Of a stretch of DNA of 64,000 nucleotides, positions 26,403-35,755 are shown piece after piece. This DNA comes from Lachnospiraceae bacterium (GTDB lineage: Bacteria > Bacillota > Clostridia > Lachnospirales > Lachnospiraceae). A program made the position numbers and the translations under genes. The stretch lies in contig JAFZOS010000101.1 of assembly GCA_017550535.1 (NCBI GenBank), positions 174,217 to 238,216 of the forward strand, given 5' to 3'. Under the pieces are notes generated by a model that did not search any database, was not told the DNA's origin, and saw only the letters and a program-made list of their open reading frames with translations. Position 1 is the first letter of the stretch. The number at the start of each line of letters is the position of its first letter.

Positions 26403-27616
26403 ATCACAAATCCCTCGATCAATGTCCCCCCTGCAACAGGTCCCCCGGTATCTTCCAGGATCCCGTAAGCATTGCATCCTATGGTACTGCTTATAACGAT
26501 ATTACCCTGCTCGTTTGATGCATCAAGCACGGCCTCACCGTTCTCTATGATAAGACGCCCGCGAATGAACCTTATACCCTTGCTTCCTTTGGTATGATCA
26601 TTCTTAAGCCGCATTTTTATGATCTTATGATCATACTCCAAACATCCGCATAATTTCCTCAGTGCCGGCATGCATACACACTGCAGGTTTGTTAATGATG
26701 ATGCCGGATTCCCCGACAGTGCCAGCATTAGCTTTCCGGCCTTAACCCCGTAAGCGCATGCCATACCGGGTTTGATCTTAACCCCGTGTACAAGTATCTT
26801 AAATCCTGCATCCTCCATGGCCTCGGGAACAATATCGTAATCCCCGGCCGATACACCGCCCGTTGAGATTATAAGATCACACTCCTTATCTCCCTTAAGG
26901 ATAAGGTCCTTCATCTCATCCCTTGTATCCCCCGAGTGACCAAGGTATACACTGTCTATTCCCATCCCGGCAAGTGCCGCCGCTACCGTGTATCGGTTTG
27001 AATTCCTGATCTTCCCTGTCGGAACATCCCTTTCTGTATCTACAACCTCATCACCCGTCGAAATAATACCGGCAAGAGGTCTTTTATAAACAGACGCCTT
27101 TGTCATGCCGAGAGACGCCATGGTACCGATAAGGCCTGTATCGATCACAGTACCCTTTAACGCAAGAAGCGTCCCTTCCTTTATATCCTCGCCCGCACGG
27201 ATCACGTTTTCACCTTTATGATATTCTCTTTTTATGATGACAGCTTCATGCCTGCCGTTATTTATTATCTCTTCGGTATCCTCATATTTACATATGGCGT
27301 CTGCGCCTTCAGGCAGCGGTGCCCCGGTCATAAGACGTACGGCTGTACCTTTTGTGATCCTGCATGAAGAAACCTGTCCTGCCCTGATATCATCCATAAC
27401 CTTAAGGCTTATCCCCTGTTCCTTATCTGCGCCCTCGGTATCAGCGGCAATAAATGCATACCCGTCATATGGCGAACGGTCAAAAGCCGGTACACTTTCG
27501 GCAGCCTTTATATCCTCAGCCAGTATCCTGCCCTTAAGCACATCTATACCTGCAATTTCCGTATCCGGATTTTGTATAAGACCGGTCAGTTTTTCTTTTG
27601 CTTTTTTATAATCCAT
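26399..27616 (-). CDS. moeA: Molybdopterin molybdenumtransferase
   Basis: 405 residues from ATG 27616. The first domain has AFDRSPYDGYAF and the active-site MTGAPLPEGADAI. The MoCF domain has ISTGDEVVD and LIISTGGVSAGDYD, and later LSGNPASS. MoeA inserts molybdate into adenylated molybdopterin. The start is uncertain: no good ribosome site precedes 27616, an in-frame GTG at 27625 also lacks one, and coupling to the upstream modB stop is likely. Confidence 0.93.
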   Translation of the reverse strand: MDYKKAKEKLTGLIQNPDTEIAGIDVLKGRILAEDIKAAESVPAFDRSPYDGYAFIAADTEGADKEQGISLKVMDDIRAGQVSSCRITKGTAVRLMTGAPLPEGADAICKYEDTEEIINNGRHEAVIIKREYHKGENVIRAGEDIKEGTLLALKGTVIDTGLIGTMASLGMTKASVYKRPLAGIISTGDEVVDTERDVPTGKIRNSNRYTVAAALAGMGIDSVYLGHSGDTRDEMKDLILKGDKECDLIISTGGVSAGDYDIVPEAMEDAGFKILVHGVKIKPGMACAYGVKAGKLMLALSGNPASSLTNLQCVCMPALRKLCGCLEYDHKIIKMRLKNDHTKGSKGIRFIRGRLIIENGEAVLDASNEQGNIVISSTIGCNAYGILEDTGGPVAGGTLIEGFVI

Positions 27617-27624
27617 TATGATCA

Positions 27625-28296
27625 CTACACCGTCCGTATCCTGCTGCGGCGTCCTTCCACAAGATTTATAATGAGCAATACAAATGCAGAGATTGCGATA
27701 TTCACAAGCACCCATTTCATTGCCAGTCCGTCATTGTTTGTTCTCCACAGCTGATATACCGTGGTAGATATGGTTGCCGTTTTACCGGGTGTATATCCGG
27801 CTATCATTGTAGTGGCACCATACTCACCAAGTGCCCTGGCAAATGCAAGTACCGTTCCGGCTGTTATCCCCGTTTTACAGTAGGGCATCGTTATCCTGAA
27901 AAAAATATAAGGTCCGCTGAGCCCCAGGGTTTCCCCTGCCTGTTTAAGAGTTATGTCGTAAGACTCAAACGCTCCTCTTGCCGTGCGGTACATAAGCGGA
28001 AAGATCACCACCGATGTTGAAAATATGGCTGACCACCATGTCATTGTAAGCTTTAAACCAAATACGGTCATAAACCATGCACCAAACGGCCGCCTCGGTC
28101 CCATCAGTCTTAGAAGCAGATAACCTACGACCGTCGGCGGCAATACAAGCGGCAGGGTAAATATGCAATCCAGTATACCCTTTATGACTCTTGGCAGCTT
28201 TACAACATTGTATGCGGCCGCGATCCCTGTGATAAATACGATTACAGTACTTATTCCCGCTATACGAAGGGAATTGTACAGAGGAAACATATCCAT
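27625..28296 (-). CDS. modB: Molybdate ABC transporter permease
   Basis: 223 residues with five hydrophobic helices. The EAA loop that docks the ATPase reads QAGETLGLSGPYIFFRITMP, and the LARALGEYGATTMIAG motif follows. These are typical of ModB/CysT permeases. It is encoded between modA and moeA, with nine nt to the latter. It imports molybdate (or tungstate) with ModA and ModC. Confidence 0.93.
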   Translation of the reverse strand: MDMFPLYNSLRIAGISTVIVFITGIAAAYNVVKLPRVIKGILDCIFTLPLVLPPTVVGYLLLRLMGPRRPFGAWFMTVFGLKLTMTWWSAIFSTSVVIFPLMYRTARGAFESYDITLKQAGETLGLSGPYIFFRITMPYCKTGITAGTVLAFARALGEYGATTMIAGYTPGKTATISTTVYQLWRTNNDGLAMKWVLVNIAISAFVLLIINLVEGRRSRIRTV

Positions 28297-28340
28297 TTTT
28301 CCGTTACCTTTGTTAATTAAGTTCCTGTTTTATGATCAGA

Positions 28341-29168
28341 TCACTTAAGGCATGTAAAGCCGACACTTTCAAATATCTTTCCCGCTTCGTCGGTCCTTAA
28401 ATGATCAAGGAACGCTTTTGCTTCATCAGGATGTTTTGACCCCTTAAGTACAGCGGCCGGATATATGACCTGTCCGCACATTTCCTTACTCGCGGTATCA
28501 ACAACCGTAAGCCCTGCCGAATATGCATCCGTAGAATAGATGATCCCGCAGTCAACGGCCGCTTCACTCACCTGTGTGGTCACTTCCTTAACATTGCTTC
28601 CATATGTAAGTACTCCGTCAGCTGCCAGTTTTTCTTCATCAAGTTCAAAATAACTGAATATCTTCTGTGTATACTGACCTACCGGAACGTCTTCATTTCC
28701 CATGGCAAGCAGTATGCTCTTATCCTTAAGGCCTGCCACCATATCTTCATATGAATTTATATTCTTTGGATTTCCCTGCGGAACCGCAAGCGCGACTTTA
28801 TTTTCAAGAAGATCTATCCTGGTACCGGCATCCACAAAATCCAGACCGTCGGTATTTACTTCCTTATCAGCGGTTATATCAAGCTGATCCATCTGCTTCT
28901 TTGCAGCCGAAATAAAAATATCGCAGTCTGCGCCTTCTTCGATCTGGGTTTTAAGGGTGCCCGATGAATCAAAATTGAAAGTTAAGGTCACATTTGGATT
29001 TGCCTCCATATATGACTTTCCGATCTCCTCAAGTGTCTCGGTCATAGAAGCCGCCGCAAAACATATGATCTCGACCGGTTCGTTTGTCTGCGCTGCTGTC
29101 CCTGCACATCCCCCTAAAAGACATGCACAAACAAACAGCACACACAGTAATGCTGCTACTCTTTTCAT
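28341..29168 (-). CDS. modA: Molybdate-binding lipoprotein
   Basis: 275 residues from ATG 29168 with AAGGAG upstream. A lipoprotein signal ends in CLLGGC. The mature part has the ModA features FAAASMTETLEEIG (oxyanion-binding Ser residues), LTFNFDSSGTLKTQIEEGADCDIFISA and VDCGIIYSTDA. It would capture molybdate outside the cell for ModBC. A 188-nt gap with a possible promoter precedes it, so modA may be partly independent of modC. Confidence 0.93.
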   Translation of the reverse strand: MKRVAALLCVLFVCACLLGGCAGTAAQTNEPVEIICFAAASMTETLEEIGKSYMEANPNVTLTFNFDSSGTLKTQIEEGADCDIFISAAKKQMDQLDITADKEVNTDGLDFVDAGTRIDLLENKVALAVPQGNPKNINSYEDMVAGLKDKSILLAMGNEDVPVGQYTQKIFSYFELDEEKLAADGVLTYGSNVKEVTTQVSEAAVDCGIIYSTDAYSAGLTVVDTASKEMCGQVIYPAAVLKGSKHPDEAKAFLDHLRTDEAGKIFESVGFTCLK

Positions 29169-29220
29169 TATTTTTCTCCTTTTCACAATGGAAGGCTGAT
29201 CGCTTTCGCTCACAACCCCG

Positions 29221-29312
29221 GGTCAAATTTGACCGGCCTTAAAAACATAGCTTTTGCATTAGCTCTTAAGGCTCGAAGATTTGTCGGTTACAAAGCATAT
29301 TATACTATATGC
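29221..29312 (-). promoter_or_regulatory. Palindromes and possible internal promoter between modC and modA
   Basis: GGTCAAATTTGACC at 29221-29234 is a perfect 14-nt palindrome. GCATAT/ATATGC (29295-29300 and 29307-29312) is an inverted repeat over a TATAAT (29299-29304, minus strand). The matching -35 is weak. Just upstream, a six-base-pair stem GACAGA/TCTGTC (29339-29352) follows the modC stop. Together this looks like a regulated secondary start for modA; neither palindrome matches the ModE consensus clearly. Confidence 0.35.
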
Positions 29313-29356
29313 CTTATCTATATTTCCACAATAAAAGAGACAGAAATCTGTCCCCT

Positions 29357-30391
29357 TTACTGCATAAGGATTATCTTTTCAGGTGGAATGCTAACGTACT
29401 GCGGCAACACATTTAATGCCTTAGAATCATCAAGGTCACGGCCTGTCTTCCACCACAACCCGTTTTCAAGTGTTACATACCACTCAAAAGGGAGCCGGCT
29501 TATCATGACCCGGCCGCAGGGTATCACATTAACACCTTCCTCACCCGGGATAAGATCATGTGCCCTTATCCCCGCATAAGTTATTTTTTCCGTTACCTTT
29601 TCATCCGTTATAAGCTCAATGCCGTTCCAGTCAAGGGCTTTTATCCTGTGATCATTAATGCGTTCAATACGGCTTATGTTCTTACAGCCCGTAAGCCTGG
29701 CCGCGGTGGGAGTCAGCGGGTGTTCGAAAATCTCATCCGTATCACCCTGTGCTATTACCTTTCCGTTTTCCATAAGGATGATGTGATCACACATCTGATA
29801 TATCTCATCCCGGTCATGGCTCACCATTACGACCGGTTTATCGTACTCATCAAGCAGCCGGACAAGTTCAAGCCTCATCCCTTCCCTCAAAAACATATCC
29901 ATTGCCGAGAAGGGCTCATCAAGCAGGATAAGCTTCGGTTCGCACGCCATTATCCTTGCAAGCGCTGTCCTCTGCTGCTGGCCTCCCGACAGTTCATCTG
30001 GCCGGTGATCTTTTATATCCCATAATTCAAAACGCTTTAATATATCCCGGGCTGCCTTATCCCTGTCCTTATCGATCCCCGCCCCATGCAAAGCCGCCGC
30101 TATGTTTTCCTTAACTGTCATGTTTGGAAAAAGGGCATAATTCTGAAACAGATATCCCACATTACGCCCGGCAGTCTTTACGTTTATTTTCTTTGCTTTG
30201 TCAAACCACACGGTATTGCCAAAGCTTATCAGGCCTTCATCGGGTTTTACCATACCGGCAACGGATTTAAGCGTAAGTGTTTTGCCGCAGCCGGAGGCTC
30301 CCAGGATGCCTATGCGTTTGGACGACGCCGCGAAAGATACATCGAGGGTAAAACCGGGGTATGATTTTTTAATGTTTACCGATAGTGTCAT
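29357..30391 (-). CDS. modC: Molybdate ABC transporter ATPase
   Basis: 344 residues from ATG 30391 with GAGG upstream. Walker A GASGCGKT, signature LSGGQQQRTALAR and Walker B LILLDEPFSAMD are intact, with the switch His in MVSHDRDEIY. The C-terminal 110 residues form a regulatory extension (IRAHDLIPGEEGVNVI), shorter than a full TOBE/Mop pair. It drives molybdate import. It is separated from modA by 188 nt even though it is transcribed first. Confidence 0.92.
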   Translation of the reverse strand: MTLSVNIKKSYPGFTLDVSFAASSKRIGILGASGCGKTLTLKSVAGMVKPDEGLISFGNTVWFDKAKKINVKTAGRNVGYLFQNYALFPNMTVKENIAAALHGAGIDKDRDKAARDILKRFELWDIKDHRPDELSGGQQQRTALARIMACEPKLILLDEPFSAMDMFLREGMRLELVRLLDEYDKPVVMVSHDRDEIYQMCDHIILMENGKVIAQGDTDEIFEHPLTPTAARLTGCKNISRIERINDHRIKALDWNGIELITDEKVTEKITYAGIRAHDLIPGEEGVNVIPCGRVMISRLPFEWYVTLENGLWWKTGRDLDDSKALNVLPQYVSIPPEKIILMQ

Positions 30392-30399
30392 TTGATACC

Positions 30400-31353
30400 T
30401 CAGGGAGAAGGCTTTGCGCATTCGGTGACAGAACCGCGCAGTATCCTGATCCCGTGTTCAAGGGGCTTTAGTATGAAGCCCAGGCATTCCTCAACTGCCC
30501 CTGGACTTCCCGGAAGGTTGACTATTATCGTTTGTCCCCTGATGACGCTTGCCGCCCTTGACAGCATTGCCCTGTCAGTTATCTCAAACGACTTAAGCCT
30601 CATGTATTCCGCTATCCCCGGTGCATTCCTGTCAGCAACTTCAAGCGTAACTTCAGGAGTGATATCACGCAATGAAAATCCCGTCCCTCCGCTCGTTATT
30701 ATAAGATCCGCACATCTTCCGTCACTGAGCCTTATAAGTTCGCTTTTTAGCTTTTCCTTATCATCCGGGATCAATACAGTCTCTGTTATTTCGTATCCGT
30801 GTCCTTTAAGTATCTCCACTGCCTTCGGACCGGCACTGTCTTCCCTTTCGCCTTTTGATGCTTTGTCCGAAAGGGTTATGACCGCCGCCTGAAAAGGCCT
30901 GTTTATATCGGGATACTCCGCTTCAACAGTATATCCCTTTTTTATTTCCCCGCCTTCAATAACTTCGGCGAATACGCCCTCTGTCGGCATTATGCATTCA
31001 CCCATCCTTTTATATATCTGACAATGGCTGTGGCATTCCTTGCCCCGCTGCGTAAGCCTGAGTACGGCATTGCCGATCTTTATCACACTGCCTACGGGTA
31101 GTTCCCTTACATCAATATCATCAATGATCAGGTTCTCACCGAAATCACCGTTTGATACGCCTGCACCCTTCTCGTTGAACGCATCAACCTTACTTCCGGA
31201 CAGAAGGCTTACCTGCCTGTGCCATTTTCCGGCGTGGGAATCGCCTTCTATCCCGTGATCCTTAACAAGTATGGCCGAAGGTACCTCATGTTTTACGGTC
31301 CCTCTTTTTTCACTTATGCATATTGCCCTGATTCTTCCCGTAATATCACTCAT
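30400..31353 (-). CDS. MOSC-domain / MoaB-type fusion protein
   Basis: 317 residues. Residues about 1-145 form a MOSC domain (KDHGIEGDSHAG, RQVSLLSGSKVDAF, GDFGENLIIDDID, RGKECHSHCQIYK), whose Cys is the expected sulfur-carrying site. Residues about 150-310 form a MogA/MoaB domain (AAVITLSDKASKGEREDSAG and LIITSGGTGFSLRDITPE). MogA adenylates molybdopterin before molybdenum insertion; MOSC modules handle cofactor sulfur. The fusion is found in several Clostridia. It lies between moaA and modC with spacing of about 9-33 nt. Confidence 0.88.
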   Translation of the reverse strand: MSDITGRIRAICISEKRGTVKHEVPSAILVKDHGIEGDSHAGKWHRQVSLLSGSKVDAFNEKGAGVSNGDFGENLIIDDIDVRELPVGSVIKIGNAVLRLTQRGKECHSHCQIYKRMGECIMPTEGVFAEVIEGGEIKKGYTVEAEYPDINRPFQAAVITLSDKASKGEREDSAGPKAVEILKGHGYEITETVLIPDDKEKLKSELIRLSDGRCADLIITSGGTGFSLRDITPEVTLEVADRNAPGIAEYMRLKSFEITDRAMLSRAASVIRGQTIIVNLPGSPGAVEECLGFILKPLEHGIRILRGSVTECAKPSP

Positions 31354-31386
31354 GATTCTTTCCGATACTTATCCCTGTATCTGATC

Positions 31387-32358
31387 CTATCCGCCTATGC
31401 GTGACATCGGATCCTTTTCTGATATGTTATCTTCCGATATAAAACAATGCGACTTTGGTTTACATAATATCGCTTCTTTTATACCGGAACACAGCTTTTC
31501 TTTTCTCGCATCTTCCGGCAATCCGTTCCTTAATATCCCCTTAAGGTCAACTCCGGTATCATAACAAAGGCAGCTTTTTAAGTACCCCTTTGTGGTAAGC
31601 CTGATCCTGTTGCAATTATCACAAAACGGCCGGCTGAGCGCACTGATAAACCCTATCCTGCCTTTATACCCGGGTATCCTGTAATATACTGCAGGGCCGT
31701 TGCCGTACCCTGTATCATCACTTTCGGCACCATCATATCTGTCCATAATGGAAGTTATCAGGATGCTGTGCGGTATTCCCCGATGATCCCTGCCGTAACC
31801 TATGGGCATAAGCTCGATAAACCTTAGATCAAGTGCTTTATCCTTAACAAACTCAACAAGAGAAAATGCATCTTCAAGATCCAGCGAAACCGCATTCAGC
31901 TTGATCGGTATATCAGTTTTAAGAGCCGTTTTTATCCCGCCTAACACCCTGTCAAGTTCATCAGATCCCGTAAGTTCTTTATATTTTTCCTTATCAAGGG
32001 TATCGAGGCTTATGTTTATACCGTCTATCCCTGCTTCCTTAAGCTTATCGATATATTCCGGTAACAGAACTCCGTTTGTGGTAAGAGTCACCTGCTCTAT
32101 ACCCTCTACAGCCTTGAGCATCTTAATAAGGCCGTTTACGTTCCTGCGGACAAGGGGTTCGCCTCCAGTGATCCTGACCTTTTTTATCCCTAACGATGCG
32201 GCCGCTCTTACCGTCTCCGCAACTTCCTCAAAGGTCAGTATTTCAGACATGGGGACTGTTTCTATATCCACAGGCATGCAGTATCTGCATCGCAGATTGC
32301 ACTTATCCGTAACCGATATTCTTAAATAGTCTGCTTCTCTGCCGTATCCGTCAAGCAT
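31387..32358 (-). CDS. moaA: GTP 3',8-cyclase
   Basis: 323 residues. The radical SAM motif DKCNLRCRYC is near the N-terminus, GGEPL follows, and the C-terminal cluster FCDNCNRIRLTTKGYLKSC binds the second 4Fe-4S. The protein ends in Gly-Gly (RIGG), as active MoaA requires. It converts GTP to the cyclic intermediate used by MoaC. The start overlaps the end of fdhD by 37 nt. Normal length. Confidence 0.95.
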   Translation of the reverse strand: MLDGYGREADYLRISVTDKCNLRCRYCMPVDIETVPMSEILTFEEVAETVRAAASLGIKKVRITGGEPLVRRNVNGLIKMLKAVEGIEQVTLTTNGVLLPEYIDKLKEAGIDGINISLDTLDKEKYKELTGSDELDRVLGGIKTALKTDIPIKLNAVSLDLEDAFSLVEFVKDKALDLRFIELMPIGYGRDHRGIPHSILITSIMDRYDGAESDDTGYGNGPAVYYRIPGYKGRIGFISALSRPFCDNCNRIRLTTKGYLKSCLCYDTGVDLKGILRNGLPEDARKEKLCSGIKEAILCKPKSHCFISEDNISEKDPMSRIGG

Positions 32359-33056
32359 CTGTCCTCTCCGGAAAAAATCTTTATCTCATCCGGCCACGCC
32401 CTGCATATAAGCGTAAGACCCTTTTCTTTTGAAAGCTCAACCGCCTGCATCGTAGGGACCGACTTGCTTACAAGCACGTTTATCCCGGCATTTATAACCT
32501 TTGATACCACATCTTTCTGTACCCGTCCCGATGTGAACATGATACATTCCCCGGGATCGATACCGTTTATCAGCATATACCCTATGGCCTTATCTATCGC
32601 ATTATGCCTGCTTATATCCTCAGTCGTAAATATTACATCATTTCCTATGGCAAGCAGGCAGCTGTGTGTACCGGCGGTAACCGAATGGATCCCCCTGCGT
32701 TTTCCGAAGGCATTTATTATTTCAAATATCCATTCCGCCTTAAAATAAGCCGGCTTTGCATGCGTGGTATGTTTAGCGGCCGTCCGGTCATTAAGTACCG
32801 CAAAAACCTCATCTCTTTCTTTTGAGATTTCAAAGGCTTTAACATCATCGGCAGATGATATAAACCCATCTGAAAACATGATACCGTAGCACAGTTCCTT
32901 AATGTCCGTATCCGTACATACGACTGTGCGTATGACTTTTCCGTCTACACACAGTCGTATATTAAGTTCATTTAAAACACATTCTTCACTATCGGATACC
33001 GATAACTGTGAAGTGATATTGCTAACACTCACCGTACCCGTCACTGTTCTGTTCAT
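32322..33056 (-). CDS. fdhD: FdhD-family formate dehydrogenase accessory protein lacking the CxxC motif
   Basis: 244 residues. The family features are present: NELNIRLCVDGK, LCYGIMFSDGFI, FTTEDISRHNAIDKAIG, FTSGRVQKDVVSK and KSVPTMQAVELS. FdhD passes sulfur from a cysteine desulfurase to the FDH molybdenum site. In the E. coli protein this uses a CxxC pair; here the corresponding stretch (HTTHAKPAYFKAEW) contains no cysteine. Either another residue takes over or sulfur handling differs. It overlaps fdhA by four nt. Confidence 0.88.
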   Translation of the reverse strand: MNRTVTGTVSVSNITSQLSVSDSEECVLNELNIRLCVDGKVIRTVVCTDTDIKELCYGIMFSDGFISSADDVKAFEISKERDEVFAVLNDRTAAKHTTHAKPAYFKAEWIFEIINAFGKRRGIHSVTAGTHSCLLAIGNDVIFTTEDISRHNAIDKAIGYMLINGIDPGECIMFTSGRVQKDVVSKVINAGINVLVSKSVPTMQAVELSKEKGLTLICRAWPDEIKIFSGEDRCLTDTAEKQTI

Positions 33057-35755
33057 AATACCTTCTCAAGCCTTACTGCGCATACCTTGTATTCCGGTAT
33101 CCTTGCAAACTCATCAAGCGCCGCATTGGTTATGACATTTACGGGTGAATCGGGAAAATGGAAGGGCATCCATGTTTCGCCTTCGGAAACCTTGCGTCCT
33201 ACCCTTGCAACGGCCGTTATCTCACCACGGCGGCTTATGACCCTGATCCTCTCACCGTTTTCTATTTTAAGCCTGTCTGCATCCTTACAGTTAACCTCGA
33301 TAAAACCCTCACCCGCTATATCCACAAGACCGGGTGCGCGGCTTGTCATGGCTGCCGCATTATAGTGATACAGTATACGGCCGGTCATAAGGATAAACGG
33401 ATATTCCTCATCCGGAAGTTCCTGCGATTCTTTATAATCAACGGCATATAAAAGAGCCCTTCCCCTTGCGGGATGCCCCACGTGCATGATCGGGGTTCCG
33501 GGCTGATCCTTCTCCCGGCACGGCCACTGCAGGCTCTCACCCGCATCAAGCCTTGCATGTGAAATACCGTGGAAGCTTGGTGTGACCGATGCAACCTCAT
33601 CCATTATCTGCGCGCTTGTAAGCTTCTCCTGAGGATATCCCATCGCATTCATAAGATCTGTAAGTATATCGGTATCAAGCCTTGCTTCGCCCTTCGGTTC
33701 AACCGCCTTTCGTATCCTCTGGACACGTCTTTCGGTATTGGTGAATGTTCCTTCCTTTTCGGCGTAGCTTACTCCCGGCAGGATAACATCCGCGTACTGA
33801 GCGGTCTTAGTCATGAACAGTTCCTGGATAACGAAGAAATCCAGGCTTTCAAGAGCCTTGATTATATGATGCGTATCCGGATCGGATACAACGGGATCCT
33901 CGCCGCAGATATACAGTCCCTTGATCCTGCCTTCTATTGCAGCCGGAAATACCTCCGTTGCCTTAAGACCCGGTTTGGGATTAAGCTTAACACCCCACGC
34001 CTTTTCAAACTTTTCCCTGACCTCATCATTGTCGACCTTCTGATATCCCGGATAATCGGTGGGCATCGCACCCATGTCACAGGCTCCCTGCACGTTGTTC
34101 TGACCACGGAGCGGATTCACTCCGCATCCGCTCTTACCGATCTTTCCGCACAGAACGGCCATATCAGACATGCACATAACACCTTCTGTTCCGGTCGAAT
34201 GCTCGGTAACGCCGAGACAGTAGATTATCGGGGCCTTCTTTGCGGTTGCGTACATCCTTGCCGCTTCGACAAGCCTGTCCGGATCGATATGGCATATCTC
34301 ACCGACCTTTTCCGGAGTGTACTTTTCAACGATCGATCTTAACTCATCAAAGTTCTCGGCATTTTCATTTATATAATCGTGATCGATAAGATCTTCCTTT
34401 ATCATCACATGCATCATACCGTTTGCAAACGCGACATTCGTTCCGGGCCTTATCTTAAGGTGAATATCGGCATGTTTTGCAAGACCGATATCCCTCGGAT
34501 CCACCACAATAAGCCTTGTCCCGTTTTTAACGGCCTTACGTATCTGCATTCCAACTACCGGATGCGCTTCTTCGGGATTTGATCCGACAAGAAGGATACA
34601 ATCAACATCATGAGTGATATCATGGATCGGATTTGTCATGGCTCCCGAACCGAGTGTTTTTGCAAGTCCGGCAACGGTCGCAGAATGACAGACGCGTGCA
34701 CAGTTGTCCGTGTTGTTTGTTCCGAAGCATGTACGCACCATCTTCTGCACCATATAGATATCTTCGTTTGCGGAACGCGAACAGGCAAATCCCGCAAGTG
34801 CTTCACTGCCGTATTTATCCTTAAGTTCCATGAACTTATCGGCAGTATACTTAATGGCTTCCTCCCAGGTAACCTCACGGAACTCTCCTGTACTTCTGTC
34901 CTTAATGAGAGGCTTAGTTAACCTGTCCCCGGATCCCACAAAATCAAAACTGCCGGAACGTCCCTTTACGCACAGACGCTTATGGTTTGAGGGTCCGTCT
35001 GCCGGTTCCACATTTACTATCTCATTATCCTTAACCACAAGGTAATACTGGCATCCCGTCGCACAATGCGGACAGGTGGTAAGTACCTTCTTAACTTCCC
35101 ATTCACGGTATTTTGACTCTCTCTTAAGTGTAAGGGCTCCTGTCGGACATACACTCGCGCAGTTACCGCAGGTCTCACAGCCCGTTTCCTTATAATCTTC
35201 GCCAAAAGGCGCATCCACTATATGGAAGGTTCCTGTCCGGGAGTTGTTAAGCGCACCGTTGCAGGCTATGTTATGACATACACTGATACACCGCAGACAA
35301 TGGATGCATTTCCCCGGATCATAGCTTATATACGGGTTAGAATCACGCCGCGGCTGTTTTTCCTCTATATGGGCCCGGTTCCCCGGATGTTCCGCATGCT
35401 CGATATCATATCTGTTGCACATGCTCTGCAGCTCGCATGTTCCGTTCGCGGGACAGCTCATGCAGTCCTGATTATGATTCGACAGTATGAGCTTTAACAT
35501 ATTCTTTCTGTAAGTAAGAATCTCTTCAGAATCAGTGGTGATCACCATACCGTCCCTGGCTTTCGTCCGGCAGGCCGGAAGGAGCCTTTCATACCCTTCC
35601 ACCGCCACAACGCACAGACGGCACGATCCGACATCACTTACACCTTCAAGATAGCAGAGTGTTGGGATAAAAATATCATTGGCCTTTGCTATATCGAGTA
35701 TGGTTGTGTTTTCTTCGGCAGAGTACGATCTGCCATTGATCGTAACGTTTATCAT
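33053..35755 (-). CDS. Formate dehydrogenase catalytic subunit with NuoG-like N-terminus (Cys form)
   Basis: 900 residues. The N-terminus has a 2Fe-2S domain (C34, C45, C48, C62), a His-Cys cluster (HNQDCMSCPANGTC) and two 4Fe-4S sites (CIHCLRCISVC and CGNCASVCP). The molybdopterin part starts with CPHCATGC and has the active site CARVCHSATVAG, in which Cys stands where selenocysteine occurs in E. coli FdhF, with the essential His next to it. This is the NAD- or ferredoxin-linked soluble FDH type that reversibly interconverts formate and CO2. It overlaps its partner subunit by four nt. The substrate is inferred from the family and from fdhD. Confidence 0.9.
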   Translation of the reverse strand: MINVTINGRSYSAEENTTILDIAKANDIFIPTLCYLEGVSDVGSCRLCVVAVEGYERLLPACRTKARDGMVITTDSEEILTYRKNMLKLILSNHNQDCMSCPANGTCELQSMCNRYDIEHAEHPGNRAHIEEKQPRRDSNPYISYDPGKCIHCLRCISVCHNIACNGALNNSRTGTFHIVDAPFGEDYKETGCETCGNCASVCPTGALTLKRESKYREWEVKKVLTTCPHCATGCQYYLVVKDNEIVNVEPADGPSNHKRLCVKGRSGSFDFVGSGDRLTKPLIKDRSTGEFREVTWEEAIKYTADKFMELKDKYGSEALAGFACSRSANEDIYMVQKMVRTCFGTNNTDNCARVCHSATVAGLAKTLGSGAMTNPIHDITHDVDCILLVGSNPEEAHPVVGMQIRKAVKNGTRLIVVDPRDIGLAKHADIHLKIRPGTNVAFANGMMHVMIKEDLIDHDYINENAENFDELRSIVEKYTPEKVGEICHIDPDRLVEAARMYATAKKAPIIYCLGVTEHSTGTEGVMCMSDMAVLCGKIGKSGCGVNPLRGQNNVQGACDMGAMPTDYPGYQKVDNDEVREKFEKAWGVKLNPKPGLKATEVFPAAIEGRIKGLYICGEDPVVSDPDTHHIIKALESLDFFVIQELFMTKTAQYADVILPGVSYAEKEGTFTNTERRVQRIRKAVEPKGEARLDTDILTDLMNAMGYPQEKLTSAQIMDEVASVTPSFHGISHARLDAGESLQWPCREKDQPGTPIMHVGHPARGRALLYAVDYKESQELPDEEYPFILMTGRILYHYNAAAMTSRAPGLVDIAGEGFIEVNCKDADRLKIENGERIRVISRRGEITAVARVGRKVSEGETWMPFHFPDSPVNVITNAALDEFARIPEYKVCAVRLEKVL

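Noticed and set aside
33053..35755. Selenocysteine (in-frame TGA) at the FDH active site
   Set aside because: The active-site codon is a normal Cys codon within an uninterrupted frame (CARVCH), so no SECIS element is needed.
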